A stretch of 64,000 nt of DNA from an uncultured Lachnospiraceae bacterium (GCA_947243855.1 CAMXIK010000013.1:1-64000), one strand, 5' to 3'; shown: positions 35,893-44,822, numbered from the stretch's first letter. Notes: generated by a model not told the origin, from the sequence alone. Translations and numbers: made by a program.

Positions 35893-37086
35893 ATGTTGGT
35901 CCAATTTATGCTGAAAAATGTTTTGTCCTTTAAGAATGAAACTATATTGGATATGACAGCAGTAAATGCCTATAAAGAGCATGAGACAAACTTAATTGAT
36001 ATTGGAAACAAAGAGAAAATTATAAGAGTAGCGGCCATTTATGGTGCAAATGCCAGTGGAAAATCAAATTTGTATTTAGCTATGGATTATTTTCAAAGGA
36101 TTATTGTCGAATCGTTAAATAATGTTGACGAGGGAGAACTGTCGGCAATTGCAGAGTATTATCTTCCATTTTCTTTTGAAGAGGAGCAGGAAAATTCTGA
36201 ATTCCAGATTATAGAGATTGTTGAAAATGATGAATATAGGTATGGTTTTGAATACAATGATGAATGTATAGTAGCAGAATGGATGTATAAGAAGAATATA
36301 AATACAAACAGAACGTCAACCATTTTTGAGAGAACCGCTGATTCGGTGGAATTTGGCGCTTCGGTCAGAAAGGAATGTGAGGTATATAAAGAACAGATTC
36401 CGTCAGAAACATTGGTTTTGACTTTTTTTAATAAGCTTAAATTGAAGACAGCGGTTTTCAAATCTCTTTATCGAAGTATAATGAGCACGTTAGTTGTTCC
36501 AACAGAGTTTTGGGAGAACGATTCAATGTTGGATAAGCTTTTGCCAGTGATGATTGATAATGAGAGGGAAAATTTGGTAGGGTTTCTTCGGGCAATTGAT
36601 ACAGGGATTGTGGATATTAATTATTTTGACAGAGATAATCAAATTGAATTTATTACGACACACATAGGAAAAGATGAGAAAGAATATTTCTTAGGCCTGC
36701 AAAATGAATCGGAGGGTACAATTAAGAGCATTTTGATTTATATTTACGCAAAAATGTCTGTGTTAGGTAATGGTTCCATTTTTGTTGATGAGTTAAATAT
36801 TAAACTGCATCCATTGCTCTTAAAATTTATTGTAGATTTGTTTTATGAGAAGGATTCAAAAGCACAGTTGATTTATACGACACATGATACGACCCTGATG
36901 GATAAAAAGTTCTTTCGCAGGGATCAAATCTGGTTTGTGCAGAAGGATGAATTTGGTTATTCGGAGTTAACTGCATTATCAGACTTTAAAGTAAGATCGG
37001 ATGCTTCTTTTGAAAAGGACTATCTGGCGGGAGTATACGGCGGCATTCCACTTATCAAGGAATTTGAATTGAAAGAAGGTGAATAA
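35893..37086 (+). CDS. AAA ATPase, RloA/AbiLi-like
   Basis: 397 residues, SMC/OLD-like AAA ATPase. Walker A GANASGKSN near 51-59; the short ABC-like signature is in ESEGTIKSI; the Walker-B region is FVDELNIKLHPLLLKF near 296-311, with the usual His switch in TTHDTTLMD. The N-terminus LKNVLSFKNETILDMTAVNAY is typical of AAA_15/AAA_21 proteins. With the next gene it forms the ATPase/RloB combination found in AbiL abortive infection of lactococci and other phage-defence modules; the role here is inferred. AT-rich compared with flanks. GTGAGGAGG precedes the start. Confidence 0.88.
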   Translation: MLVQFMLKNVLSFKNETILDMTAVNAYKEHETNLIDIGNKEKIIRVAAIYGANASGKSNLYLAMDYFQRIIVESLNNVDEGELSAIAEYYLPFSFEEEQENSEFQIIEIVENDEYRYGFEYNDECIVAEWMYKKNINTNRTSTIFERTADSVEFGASVRKECEVYKEQIPSETLVLTFFNKLKLKTAVFKSLYRSIMSTLVVPTEFWENDSMLDKLLPVMIDNERENLVGFLRAIDTGIVDINYFDRDNQIEFITTHIGKDEKEYFLGLQNESEGTIKSILIYIYAKMSVLGNGSIFVDELNIKLHPLLLKFIVDLFYEKDSKAQLIYTTHDTTLMDKKFFRRDQIWFVQKDEFGYSELTALSDFKVRSDASFEKDYLAGVYGGIPLIKEFELKEGE

Positions 37087-37770
37087 GTGGGAACGGATGA
37101 TTTATTTAAAAAAAGGAGAGAAGATAGAAAGCAAAGACAACATGAGACTAAAACACCCAAGGCTAATTCTTATTTAATCGTAACGGAGGGTGAGAGAACA
37201 GAACCGTATTATTTTAGTGGTTTAAAAAATTTGATTGTTGAAAAAATCGGAGGAACGGTCAATGTGGTAGAACTCCCTTCAATAGATATACAAGGAAAAG
37301 GGAGTTCGACAGGTAAATTGATTGAAATTACAGAACAGCTTATAAAAGAAGCAAAGGTTATGTATCAGAATGTATGGATCGTATTTGATAAAGATGACTT
37401 TGAGGATTTTGATCAAGCAATTCAAAAGGGCGTGGAAAAAGGATATCGTGTCGCGTGGAGCAATCAGTCGTTTGAATATTGGTTATATCTTCATTTTTAT
37501 TATAGCGATTCTGCGCTACATAGGGATGAATGGAATGAGAAGTTGGATGCAATTTTTAAAGAGTATGGAATAGGGAATTGCGTTTACCAAAAAAATTATA
37601 AAGACATATATCATATGGTAAATCAAAATGATGGGGTAAATACTGCCATAAAACATGCAAAACGAAGGATGGCGGATTTTGACGGCAGTAAAGATAAACC
37701 TTCAGAATACGATCCCGGAACTATGGTTTATAAACTTGTTGAAGAGTTGAAGAACTATTTGGACGAATAG
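37087..37770 (+). CDS. RloB family protein (AbiLii-like)
   Basis: 227 residues. TOPRIM-like RloB domain: YLIVTEGERTEPYYFSGL near 28-45 supplies the catalytic Glu, and VWIVFDKDDFEDF near 95 the DxD-type acidic pair. The N-terminus is very basic (KKRREDRKQRQHE). It probably cleaves or otherwise acts on nucleic acid when licensed by the ATPase encoded directly upstream. The GTG start follows the upstream TAA with no gap, so translation is coupled. RloB proteins were first seen inside type I restriction loci; no restriction genes are near here. Confidence 0.88.
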   Translation: MGTDDLFKKRREDRKQRQHETKTPKANSYLIVTEGERTEPYYFSGLKNLIVEKIGGTVNVVELPSIDIQGKGSSTGKLIEITEQLIKEAKVMYQNVWIVFDKDDFEDFDQAIQKGVEKGYRVAWSNQSFEYWLYLHFYYSDSALHRDEWNEKLDAIFKEYGIGNCVYQKNYKDIYHMVNQNDGVNTAIKHAKRRMADFDGSKDKPSEYDPGTMVYKLVEELKNYLDE

Positions 37771-37805
37771 CTGTTTTTCTTAAAATCAGGGATATTTTAT
37801 GCGCA

Positions 37806-39131
37806 TTAGTAAAGTGCATGGTTCCGATAAAGAAACCCCACCGCCACAATCGCTGTAATGAGTTCCGCGAGCGGTACTGCAAGCCATACCCCCATTACGC
37901 CCAAAAGATCAGGCAATATCAGTAGCAACACCGTAATCAGTCCGAAAGTCCGCAGGAACGACAAAATGGCTGACAGCTTCCCGTTTGATAATGCTGTAAA
38001 TGTGGCAGAGGTAAAAATGTTCAGCCCGCAAAACAAAAAGCTAAAGGGAAAAATCAAAAATCCGTTTCGCGCAATTTCATAAACAGGCGTTCCCTTTTGG
38101 GCAAAAATACCAACCAGTGGCGAACCAAAAATAAAAGCTGCTGCAAAAACAGTGACCGAAACAAAAACTATGAACCGCATACAAATAGAAAATATATTCT
38201 TTAGCTGTTTTTCGTCCTGCTTCCCATAGCGATAGCTGATAACAGGGGCTACTCCCATAGAAAAGCCTATGTAAAGGGCGCTCAATAAAAACTGCGTATA
38301 GATCATGATTGTGATTGCCGCAACTCCGTCTTCTCCAAGCAATTTCATCATAATCCGGTTAAAAAGAAATGTTGTAACCGCTGTTGCTGCCTGACTTACC
38401 ATTTCTGAAAAACCATTGGTACAGCTTTTGGCCAATACGGTAAAATCAAGGACTGGCTTCCTAAAATGCAGACTGCCTTTCTTTGCGGAAAAGAACCACA
38501 ATCCAATCACCGCTGGTATCAGATAGCCAATACCCGTACCAAATGCCGCCCCCTTAATGCCCATGTGAAGCGGTACCATAAAAAGATAGTCCAGTAAAAT
38601 ATTTACGATTCCAGCGCTTACGCCGAGCGCCATACCCATTCCAGGGCGTCCCGCCGTTACGATAAGATTTTGAAAAAGCACCTGCAGGATACTTGCGGGC
38701 GTGAATAACAGCAGGATAAAAAGGTATTCTTTGCAGTATGGAAATAGAATGCTGCTTGCTCCAAGCCCCCAGACAATTCTGTCAATAAAAACCGTTCCTA
38801 ATACTGCAATCAGTATGCCTAACAAAATGCCAGCCAAGATAATCAGCGTAAAATCCTGTGCCGCCCGTCTTTGTTCCCCAGCGCCCATTTTGCGGGCAAT
38901 GATTGCGCTTCCTCCCGTTGCAAGCATGGTTCCAAGACCGACAATCAGGTTGACGACAGGGCAGACAATATTCAATGCCGAGAGTGCGTTTGTGTCTACA
39001 AAGCGCGCTACAAAAATTGTGTCAATGACTGTATACAGCCCCATGAAAATCATCATTAAAATGGTCGGAAATGCAAATTTCAACAATGATTTAATGGTAA
39101 AGTTTTGCGATAATGGATTTAGGTCACTCAT
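37806..39131 (-). CDS. MATE family efflux transporter
   Basis: 441 residues, twelve membrane segments in two six-helix halves. Multidrug/cation antiporter of the MATE (MepA/DinF-like) group: the N-terminal IPTILMMIFMGLYTVIDTIFVARFV-like helix (seen as FAFPTILMMIFMGLYTVID) and the paired SAI/LNI segments. The start at 39131 follows GGAGGGCGGG and overlaps the 3' end of the AraC-GNAT gene by 8 bp, so pump and regulator are co-translated. Substrates unknown. First of three MATE genes in the window. Confidence 0.93.
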   Translation of the reverse strand: MSDLNPLSQNFTIKSLLKFAFPTILMMIFMGLYTVIDTIFVARFVDTNALSALNIVCPVVNLIVGLGTMLATGGSAIIARKMGAGEQRRAAQDFTLIILAGILLGILIAVLGTVFIDRIVWGLGASSILFPYCKEYLFILLLFTPASILQVLFQNLIVTAGRPGMGMALGVSAGIVNILLDYLFMVPLHMGIKGAAFGTGIGYLIPAVIGLWFFSAKKGSLHFRKPVLDFTVLAKSCTNGFSEMVSQAATAVTTFLFNRIMMKLLGEDGVAAITIMIYTQFLLSALYIGFSMGVAPVISYRYGKQDEKQLKNIFSICMRFIVFVSVTVFAAAFIFGSPLVGIFAQKGTPVYEIARNGFLIFPFSFLFCGLNIFTSATFTALSNGKLSAILSFLRTFGLITVLLLILPDLLGVMGVWLAVPLAELITAIVAVGFLYRNHALY

Positions 39132-39981
39132 TGTTCCCGCCCTCCGATTTTTCTCTGTGAAGTATGAACCGCTGTGTCGGATAGCCAAACTCAATTAACA
39201 GTTCCGCTTCGGCAAAGCCAAGACTTCCCCATATCTCCCGATAGCCCGTATCTGCCTTGTCGCCCTCTCTGAAAGTCGTCACGCTAATCTGTGCGGAATG
39301 CGCAAGCTCATTCAATGCTTTTTCACAAAATGCTTTCGCTATCCCTCTTTTCCGATACTGTGGGTGTACCCCAAAGAAATCAATGCTCCCCGTTACCTCG
39401 TTAAATGCCATAATTCCGATTGCCGTATCAGCGTCTTTCAAAATCAATGCCCGCTTATTTTTGATATATTCCTGTAACTGTATAAGGTACTGCTTTTCAT
39501 CCAAGTGTGGGAAACCGTCAATGACAAGGTGAACCAGTTCTATCCATTTGGGGATATCTTCCTGTGTTGCAAAGACGATTTTATCCTGCCATTCTTTTTC
39601 CTCTAACTTTGTCGGATTTTCATGTAAGACATATCTTAGCTGCAACGGATAAAATTCTTCTTCCTCCCTGTACTGGTTAGGAGTTTTTTTATACATGGCT
39701 TTGAAACTATCCGTAAAGGACTGCTGGCTCTCATATCCGGCAGAAAGCGCAATTTCAAGGATTGGTCTGTCGGAAAGTACAAGCAGTTTTGCGGCTTCGG
39801 TCAACTGACGGCGTTGTACATAATCGTGGATTGTCAACCCTACCGTATCTGTAAACATTCGGTGCAGATGATATTTTGAATAATGTACAGCCCCCGCAAC
39901 TGCTTCTAAGTCCAGTTTTTCGTGCAGGTGGCTTTCGATATAGTCGATTGCCGCCATTACATGTTTGATCGTTTTCGGCAT
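39124..39981 (-). CDS. AraC-type regulator fused to a GNAT acetyltransferase domain
   Basis: 285 residues. Residues 1-105 carry the two helix-turn-helix units of AraC/XylS (ESHLHEKLDLEAVAGAVHYSKYHLHRMF and LSDRPILEIALSAGYESQQSF). Residues about 130-285 are a GNAT fold with the acetyl-CoA loop in VHPQYRKRGIAKAFCEKAL. The AraC part is N-terminal, so the GNAT domain takes the place of a ligand sensor and might acetylate a drug or bind acetyl-CoA as signal. Probably regulates itself and the MATE gene it overlaps. The start at 39981 has GAAGGAAG upstream. Confidence 0.9.
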   Translation of the reverse strand: MPKTIKHVMAAIDYIESHLHEKLDLEAVAGAVHYSKYHLHRMFTDTVGLTIHDYVQRRQLTEAAKLLVLSDRPILEIALSAGYESQQSFTDSFKAMYKKTPNQYREEEEFYPLQLRYVLHENPTKLEEKEWQDKIVFATQEDIPKWIELVHLVIDGFPHLDEKQYLIQLQEYIKNKRALILKDADTAIGIMAFNEVTGSIDFFGVHPQYRKRGIAKAFCEKALNELAHSAQISVTTFREGDKADTGYREIWGSLGFAEAELLIEFGYPTQRFILHREKSEGGNNE

Positions 39982-40002
39982 TGTTGCTTCCTTCTTTCTC
40001 TC

Positions 40003-40042
40003 TAGTGACAGATTAGGCATTATGCTTTCTGACCTGTCACTA
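40003..40042. promoter_or_regulatory. Inverted repeat upstream of the AraC-GNAT gene
   Basis: TAGTGACAG (40003-40011) and CTGTCACTA (40034-40042) form a perfect 9-bp inverted repeat with a 22-bp centre, 22 bp from the start codon. The distance between half-sites is two to three helical turns, as for AraC-type operators. Candidate autoregulatory site. Confidence 0.55.
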
Positions 40043-40181
40043 TATGATAACAGGATGTTTCGTTTGGGTTTTCATATATCTTGCTGTTTTAAAAGCAAGT
40101 ATTTACCAGTATACAACAGTACGCTCCACGGGGAAAGAGGCAGGTGCGGCGGGCCGGGTCATTGTGATTGCTTGGCTGATG

Positions 40182-40190
40182 TGCTATAAT
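40182..40190 (+). promoter_or_regulatory. Extended -10 element of the sortase gene
   Basis: TGCTATAAT; the same element with flanking bases recurs in front of the truncated sortase copy (from 42963) and TGCTATAAT also stands before the AlbA gene (41274-41282). No good -35 is visible, consistent with an extended -10 promoter. Confidence 0.6.
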
Positions 40191-40224
40191 CTCAGTGTCA
40201 TCGGATTTTTTAGAGAGGGATGCA

Positions 40225-41082
40225 ATGGAGAAAAAACAGAAATACCGTTGGACACGAATAGAGCTTCTCGTCATTTTTACAGCGTGTATGGTCAGAATAG
40301 GCTGGGAACGCCATCTTACGTTGGAATACCAGAGACAGCAGGAGGCTCTTCGCGCCGTTGTGGAAGCGGAAGCGGGCACGGAGAAAAATGACGGCGCGGA
40401 TAAAACCGCGGAGGAAGAGAAGGGCGATACCGCGGAGAAAATGGACGCGTCCGAGGAAGAGAATTTGGAGACGGTGGAGGAGATGGAGCCAAAGCCGCCT
40501 GTGATACTGGGTAAATATGAAAAACTCCACGAAGAGAATGGGGATATGGTCGGGTGGCTGTCTATTCCGGGAACGAAAATCGACTATCCCGTCATGCAGA
40601 AAGAGGGCAACGACTATTATCTGCATCATGATTTTTACGGGGAGGAGAACAGGCACGGATGCCTGTTTGTAAAAGATATCGCGGACGTGAATACGCCGGG
40701 AGACTGCTTTATCATATACGGCCATAATATGAAGGACGGAACTATGTTCGGCGATCTGGACGAATACAGAAGCGAAGAGTATTACAAGGAGCATTCGGTT
40801 CTTCAATTTAACTCCCTTTACGAGGAGCGGGAATATGAGATTATGGCAGTGTTTCTGTCCCATGTCTATCACGAGGGGGAGGAAGGGTTCCGGTATTATG
40901 AGTTTTATACGGCGGACACGGAGGAAGCGTTTCAGGATTTTTACACGAATGTGAAGGAAAAATCTCTCTACGATACGGGCGTTGACGCTGCGTACGGCGA
41001 CGCCTTCCTGATGCTGTCCACCTGCGCCTACCATGAGGAGGACGGCAGGCTCGTTGTGGTTGCGAAGCAAAAGAAGGACTAG
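40225..41082 (+). CDS. Class B sortase
   Basis: 285 residues. Short basic N-terminus, a membrane anchor (RIELLVIFTACMVRIGW), a Glu/Lys-rich stalk of about 60 residues, then the sortase domain. Catalytic residues are His near 167 (IIYGHNMKDGTMF), Cys267 (LSTCAYHEEDGR) and Arg275. The pattern TLxTC-like STC-(x)7-R and the helix insertion fit class B. It cleaves a sorting signal and joins the protein to the cell wall; no sorting-signal protein lies adjacent. Start at 40225 with GAGGGATGCA upstream. A truncated copy of the same gene lies at 43014-43207. Confidence 0.92.
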   Translation: MEKKQKYRWTRIELLVIFTACMVRIGWERHLTLEYQRQQEALRAVVEAEAGTEKNDGADKTAEEEKGDTAEKMDASEEENLETVEEMEPKPPVILGKYEKLHEENGDMVGWLSIPGTKIDYPVMQKEGNDYYLHHDFYGEENRHGCLFVKDIADVNTPGDCFIIYGHNMKDGTMFGDLDEYRSEEYYKEHSVLQFNSLYEEREYEIMAVFLSHVYHEGEEGFRYYEFYTADTEEAFQDFYTNVKEKSLYDTGVDAAYGDAFLMLSTCAYHEEDGRLVVVAKQKKD

Positions 41083-41151
41083 AAGCTTATTCCACCTGTA
41101 AAATATCTTCAAAAGGAATCTTGGTATTTACGATCTGCAGGATACGGCTGG
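40972..41151. repeat. Copy A of a ~180-bp direct repeat (sortase end and yolD end)
   Basis: Nearly identical to 43097-43276 (offset 2125 bp). It covers the last ~36 codons of the sortase, its stop, and the last ~65 bp of the yolD-like gene in reverse. Identity stops sharply at TACGGCTGG (41143-41151). Confidence 0.9.
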
Positions 41152-41230
41152 AAGGATAATGTGGTCCGAGTTGGTGGCAGTTTCCAGATTAGCCGTTCCA
41201 TGGGCAGAGGGGCGTTTGGTCTTTCCGTAT
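41083..41230 (-). pseudogene. Remnant of a second yolD/Y-family polymerase locus
   Basis: 41083-41151 equals the 3' end of the yolD-like gene at 43212. From 41152 the sequence instead resembles about 43807-43885, the interior of the polymerase gene (GTCCGAGTTGGTG, TTCCAGAT, AGCCGTTCC shared) with obvious divergence. The jump corresponds to a ~530-bp deletion between two TACGGCTGG copies (43268-43276 and 43798-43806 in the intact locus). No open frame remains. Confidence 0.85.
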
Positions 41231-41366
41231 ATTTTAAGAAAATGAAGGCTTTATGGATGGTTTGTTCTTTAAGTGCTATAATGGAAAATATCGTTAGAAA
41301 AAATTACAAAACAAAATTTTAGTTAAAGCAGTAAAAGATATTCATATCAGAAAGAGGGGCGTTTGA

Positions 41367-42885
41367 ATGATACCTTTAAAGATAGAAACTTTGCTGGAGG
41401 GACGTGTTGTTGAACATGACCGTGTAGAGTATAAAACAGGCTGGAACCCCAATGATATTATCCATTCTATTTGTGCTTTTGCAAATGACTATGATAACAC
41501 CAATGGCGGGTATATCGTCATAGGGGTAAAAGAGAGTAATGGTATGCCAGTATTTCCGTTAGAAGGTGTTCCGAAGGAAAAGTTAGATTCCATACAGCAG
41601 GAAATATTTCAGTACTGTAACCAGATTATTCCAAGGTACATTCCAAGAATGGAAGTGGTTGATTATAAGAATGAAGGAATTTATTTGATATATCTATGGT
41701 GTTCGGCTGGTGATAGCGGTCCTTATCAGGCACCGAAATCAGTGTATGTTGAAAATGGTGAAAAAGCTGATAAAAGTTTGAAATATTGGATTAGACCGGC
41801 AGCGCTTACGACAGATGCCAAGCAGGACGAAATATCTGAATTGTTTGATAAATTTAATTCCGTGCCATTTGATGATCGTGTCAATAGAAAAGCAAAAATT
41901 GATGATATCATGAGAGGCTATCTTGAAGATTTTATTTAGGAAGAGCAACAGTAGTCTGGTGATGGAATTGAATAGCAGTTCATTAGAGGAACTGCTGCTT
42001 GCGCAGGAAGTTGCAAATGAGACAGATACGGAATTAGATATCAGAAATATTGGTGTATTAATGTTTGCGGAAAATCCGGAGAAGCTGATTCCGGGGGCAT
42101 ATATTGAGCTGATTAGATTTCATTCAGAAGAAGCCGAGGCATCGGATGATTTTACGGAAAAAATATTTACAGGACCAATATGGAGACAAGTTCAGGATGC
42201 TTTGAATTATATAAAGACAACTGTGATTGAGCAAAAAGTTGTAAAGGTTCAGGGTCAGGCAGAAGCAGAACGATATTTTAATTATCCATATAATGCATTG
42301 GAAGAAACATTGGTAAATGCAGTATTTCACAAGTCCTATCGCGAGCCGGAACCAGTGGAAATCCGTATATATGTGGATAGCATTCAGATACTCAATTATC
42401 CCGGACTTGCGAAATGGATTAATCTTGAACGTTTTGTATCAGGTAAAGTGAAAGGAAGGAAATATCGTAACAAAAGAATTGGGGAATTATTTAAGGAGAT
42501 TGATTTATCTGAAAAAAAGGGAACAGGTATTCCTAAAATATTAAGAGAACTGAAACAAAATGGTTCACCAGAGCCTGAGTTTGATATGGATGAGGAAAGA
42601 ACCTATTTGAATGCGATTATTCGCATAAGAGACGGTTTTGAAAGAAAAGAGAAAATGTCCGAATCAATGTCCGAATCAATGTCCGAATTGGAAAGAGCAA
42701 GAATGCAGATTATTTTGATTTATCTGGAAACAAATAAAGAAATAAATAGTGCTGTTGCGGCAAAATTGCTGGAAGTTGAAATAAAGACTGCAAGTCGTTT
42801 GTTGTTGAAGGCTGAAAAGCTGAATATTATTAAAGGAGCTGGAAAAACAAAAAACAAAGTATATTTTAGAGATTCGGGTTTTTAA
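41367..42885 (+). pseudogene. AlbA_2/Schlafen ATP-binding protein, split by one frameshift
   Basis: Two overlapping frames (41367-41939, 190 codons; 41923-42885) together make one typical AlbA_2 family protein of about 505 residues. The first part has the AlbA_2 domain (VEYKTGWNPNDIIHSICAFANDY, GGYIVIGVKES); the second carries IRNIGVLMF, the HATPase_c_4-like segment NYPYNALEETLVNAVFHK, EKKGTGIPKIL and a C-terminal winged helix. Removing one T from the TTT at 41936-41938 reads ...DFIRKSNSSLV... and joins them without gap. It is a recent lesion, a programmed slip or a sequencing error. AT-rich, inserted between two decayed copies of the sortase/polymerase region. A strong GAGGGG ribosome binding site is retained. 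Confidence 0.85.
42655..42690 (+). repeat. 12-bp tandem repeat coding Met-Ser-Glu-Ser
   Basis: ATGTCCGAATCA is repeated, with a third unit ATGTCCGAATTG, between the ATPase-like part and the winged helix of the AlbA protein. Units of 12 bp keep the frame, so slippage would change linker length only. Confidence 0.9.
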
Positions 42886-43013
42886 TCCCAGACAATTTCC
42901 TGTTACTTCGTAAATTCGTGGCATTCCGTATCGTTCATAACTGTAATGGCTCCTCTTTCAATGTGCTATAATCTATAATCTCAGTGTCGTCGGATTTTTT
43001 AGAGAGGGATGTA

Positions 43014-43207
43014 ATGGAGCGAATACGGAAGAAGCCGATGGGACGGAGGAAGCGTTTCAGGATTTTTATGGGAATGTCACGCAAAACGCGCTCTATGATA
43101 CGGGCGTTGACGCGGCGTACGGCGACGCCTTCCTGATGCTGTCCACCTGCGCCTACCATGAGGAGGACGGCAGGCTCGTTGTGGTTGCGAAGCAAAAGAA
43201 GGACTAG
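43014..43207 (+). pseudogene. Internally deleted sortase B copy
   Basis: The upstream region and start (TCGGATTTTTTAGAGAGGGA, then ATGGAG) match the intact sortase at 40201-40230; after ATGGAG the sequence jumps to the last ~60 codons. In the sortase frame it reads EEADGTEEAFQDFYGNV... LSTCAYHEEDGR... KQKKD and stop, but the retained ATG is out of that frame. About 220 codons, including the catalytic His, are missing. Its promoter carries a duplicated TATAATC. Confidence 0.9.
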
Positions 43208-43211
43208 AAGC

Positions 43212-43538
43212 TTATTCCACCTGTAAAATATCTTCAAAAGGAATCTTGGTATTTACGATCTGCAGGATACGGCTGGTCTCGTCGATGCGCGCGACCAGCC
43301 CTGTTATTTTGATATACTCCCCTTTGCTGAAATAGACGACTGTCGCCATTTTCCCTTTGGCGATCAGATGCATCCGGCGGTCAAGCTCTTCGGCCATTTC
43401 CGGGGAAAGCTCTATCTTGGGGACGAGCACTTTTTCCTTTGCGGCTAGGGCGTCGGGCAGACCGCGCAGCGCTGCAAAAGGCATAAACTGCTTGGCCCTT
43501 TCCTCGATGGGCATTTTTTCTTTCGGTTTATTCGCCAC
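43212..43538 (-). CDS. YolD-like protein
   Basis: 108 residues. YolD-like family (N-terminal ERAKQFMPFAALRGLPDAL, C-terminal beta domain YIKITGLVARIDETSRILQIVNTKIPFEDILQVE). YolD-like proteins are usually encoded with UvrX-type Y-family polymerases and are thought to modulate them. Its start lies inside the last codons of the polymerase gene (11-bp overlap), so it is translationally coupled and shares the SOS control seen upstream of the polymerase. Confidence 0.9.
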   Translation of the reverse strand: MANKPKEKMPIEERAKQFMPFAALRGLPDALAAKEKVLVPKIELSPEMAEELDRRMHLIAKGKMATVVYFSKGEYIKITGLVARIDETSRILQIVNTKIPFEDILQVE

Positions 43539-44790
43539 TCTTATGACCTCCGATCTGATGGTTTCGCTCTCTGGTGGTTGCGCCTTCTTCCAGATTCATT
43601 CCTTTTAAAATCGCGTCTTTGCCAAATTTGTTTTTGATATTGATAACGGCTTTCTGGACTTCACGATTTTTCTCAAGCTCTTCTGCGTCCACAAAAAAGT
43701 GATATTGATGGTAAGCTTCCGGCATCACATGGTTGCAGGAGATGTTGACGCGGTGGATCGACCATTCCGGGTTGACAATCTTCTCGTAGAGGGCCGTTAC
43801 GGCTGGAAGAATCACGCGGTCCGAGTTGGTGTCGGTTTCCAGATGAGCCGTTCCGTGGGCGGAAGGGGCGTTCAGCCTTCCGGTGTAGCCGATATGAAGC
43901 GTGATGGAACGGGTGACCAAATCCTTTTCCACCAGATCGAGGCAGAGCAGATCCGTCATCTCTTTGACAATCAGCAGGCCCTTGTCATAGGGATAGTCAT
44001 GGCCTAACACTTGACCGCTGGTGAGACAGTTGGTGCGGGGTTTATAGGTCTTAATGTCGCGGATTGTGACTGGCTCTTGGCCCCAAGCATGATCGATCAA
44101 AAGCTCCGCATCCACCCCAAAGAGATGATATAAAAGGTTCTCGTCAGCCCCGGCAATGTCTCCCATAGTGCGGATGCCGAAGGTGTCGAGCCGTTTGGCA
44201 ATGCCCGCGCCCACGCGCCAAAAATCCGTGAGGGGTTTGTGGTTCCAGAGAGTTTTCCGGTAGCTTTCCTCTGTGAGTTCGCCGATAAAATCATCCGCGT
44301 GTTTGGCTGTGATATCGAGAGCGACCTTTGCCAGATAGAGATTGGAGCCCACGCCGCAGGAGGAACGGATGCCGGTCTGTTCATAGATGTCCTGCATAAT
44401 CCGGAAACCGAGTTCTCTGGCGGAGAGGCGGTAGAGCGCAAGATAATCGGTCACATCCATGAAAACCTCGTCGATGGAATAAACGTGGATATCCTCTTTT
44501 GCAATATATTTCAGATAGATGCTGTAGATATCGGCGGAGATGTCCACATACTTCTGCATGCGGGGCGGAGCCACAATATAGTCTACCGATTTCGGAATCT
44601 CAAAAATACGGCAGCGGTTTTTGATCCCAAGCGCTTTCATGGCAGGGGTGATTGCCAGACAGATGGTTTTTTCCGTCCGTGTCGGGTCTGCCACAACCAG
44701 ATTAGTGGTCATGGGGTCTAACCCTCTGGCCACGCATTCCACCGAGGCGTAGAAAGATTTTAGATCAATGCAGAGATAGGTGCGGTTCAT
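43528..44790 (-). CDS. Y-family DNA polymerase (UvrX/DinB-like)
   Basis: 420 residues. Translesion polymerase: YLCIDLKSFYASVEC at 5-19 gives the first metal-binding Asp and steric gate region, VYSIDEVFMDVTDYL near 104 gives the catalytic D-E pair, and the thumb helix-hairpin-helix is seen in DFWRVGAGIAKRLDTFGIRTMGDIA. The little-finger domain follows. It belongs to the UvrX/ImpB-MucB-SamB group common on Firmicute chromosomes and plasmids. A LexA-type box lies 33 bp upstream. Forms an operon with the YolD-like gene. Confidence 0.95.
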   Translation of the reverse strand: MNRTYLCIDLKSFYASVECVARGLDPMTTNLVVADPTRTEKTICLAITPAMKALGIKNRCRIFEIPKSVDYIVAPPRMQKYVDISADIYSIYLKYIAKEDIHVYSIDEVFMDVTDYLALYRLSARELGFRIMQDIYEQTGIRSSCGVGSNLYLAKVALDITAKHADDFIGELTEESYRKTLWNHKPLTDFWRVGAGIAKRLDTFGIRTMGDIAGADENLLYHLFGVDAELLIDHAWGQEPVTIRDIKTYKPRTNCLTSGQVLGHDYPYDKGLLIVKEMTDLLCLDLVEKDLVTRSITLHIGYTGRLNAPSAHGTAHLETDTNSDRVILPAVTALYEKIVNPEWSIHRVNISCNHVMPEAYHQYHFFVDAEELEKNREVQKAVINIKNKFGKDAILKGMNLEEGATTRERNHQIGGHKSGE

Positions 44791-44822
44791 GGCGGTCTCC
44801 TTTCTGGAATAAGCATACTACA

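Noticed and set aside
40210-41112. A 300-codon open frame on the minus strand across the sortase gene
   Set aside because: It lies exactly opposite a sortase with intact catalytic His, Cys and Arg, has no family resemblance, and its composition is a by-product of the Glu/Asp-rich sense strand.
42655-42690. 12-bp tandem repeat as a CRISPR or insertion-sequence end
   Set aside because: It is in-frame coding sequence of a linker, without spacers or inverted ends.
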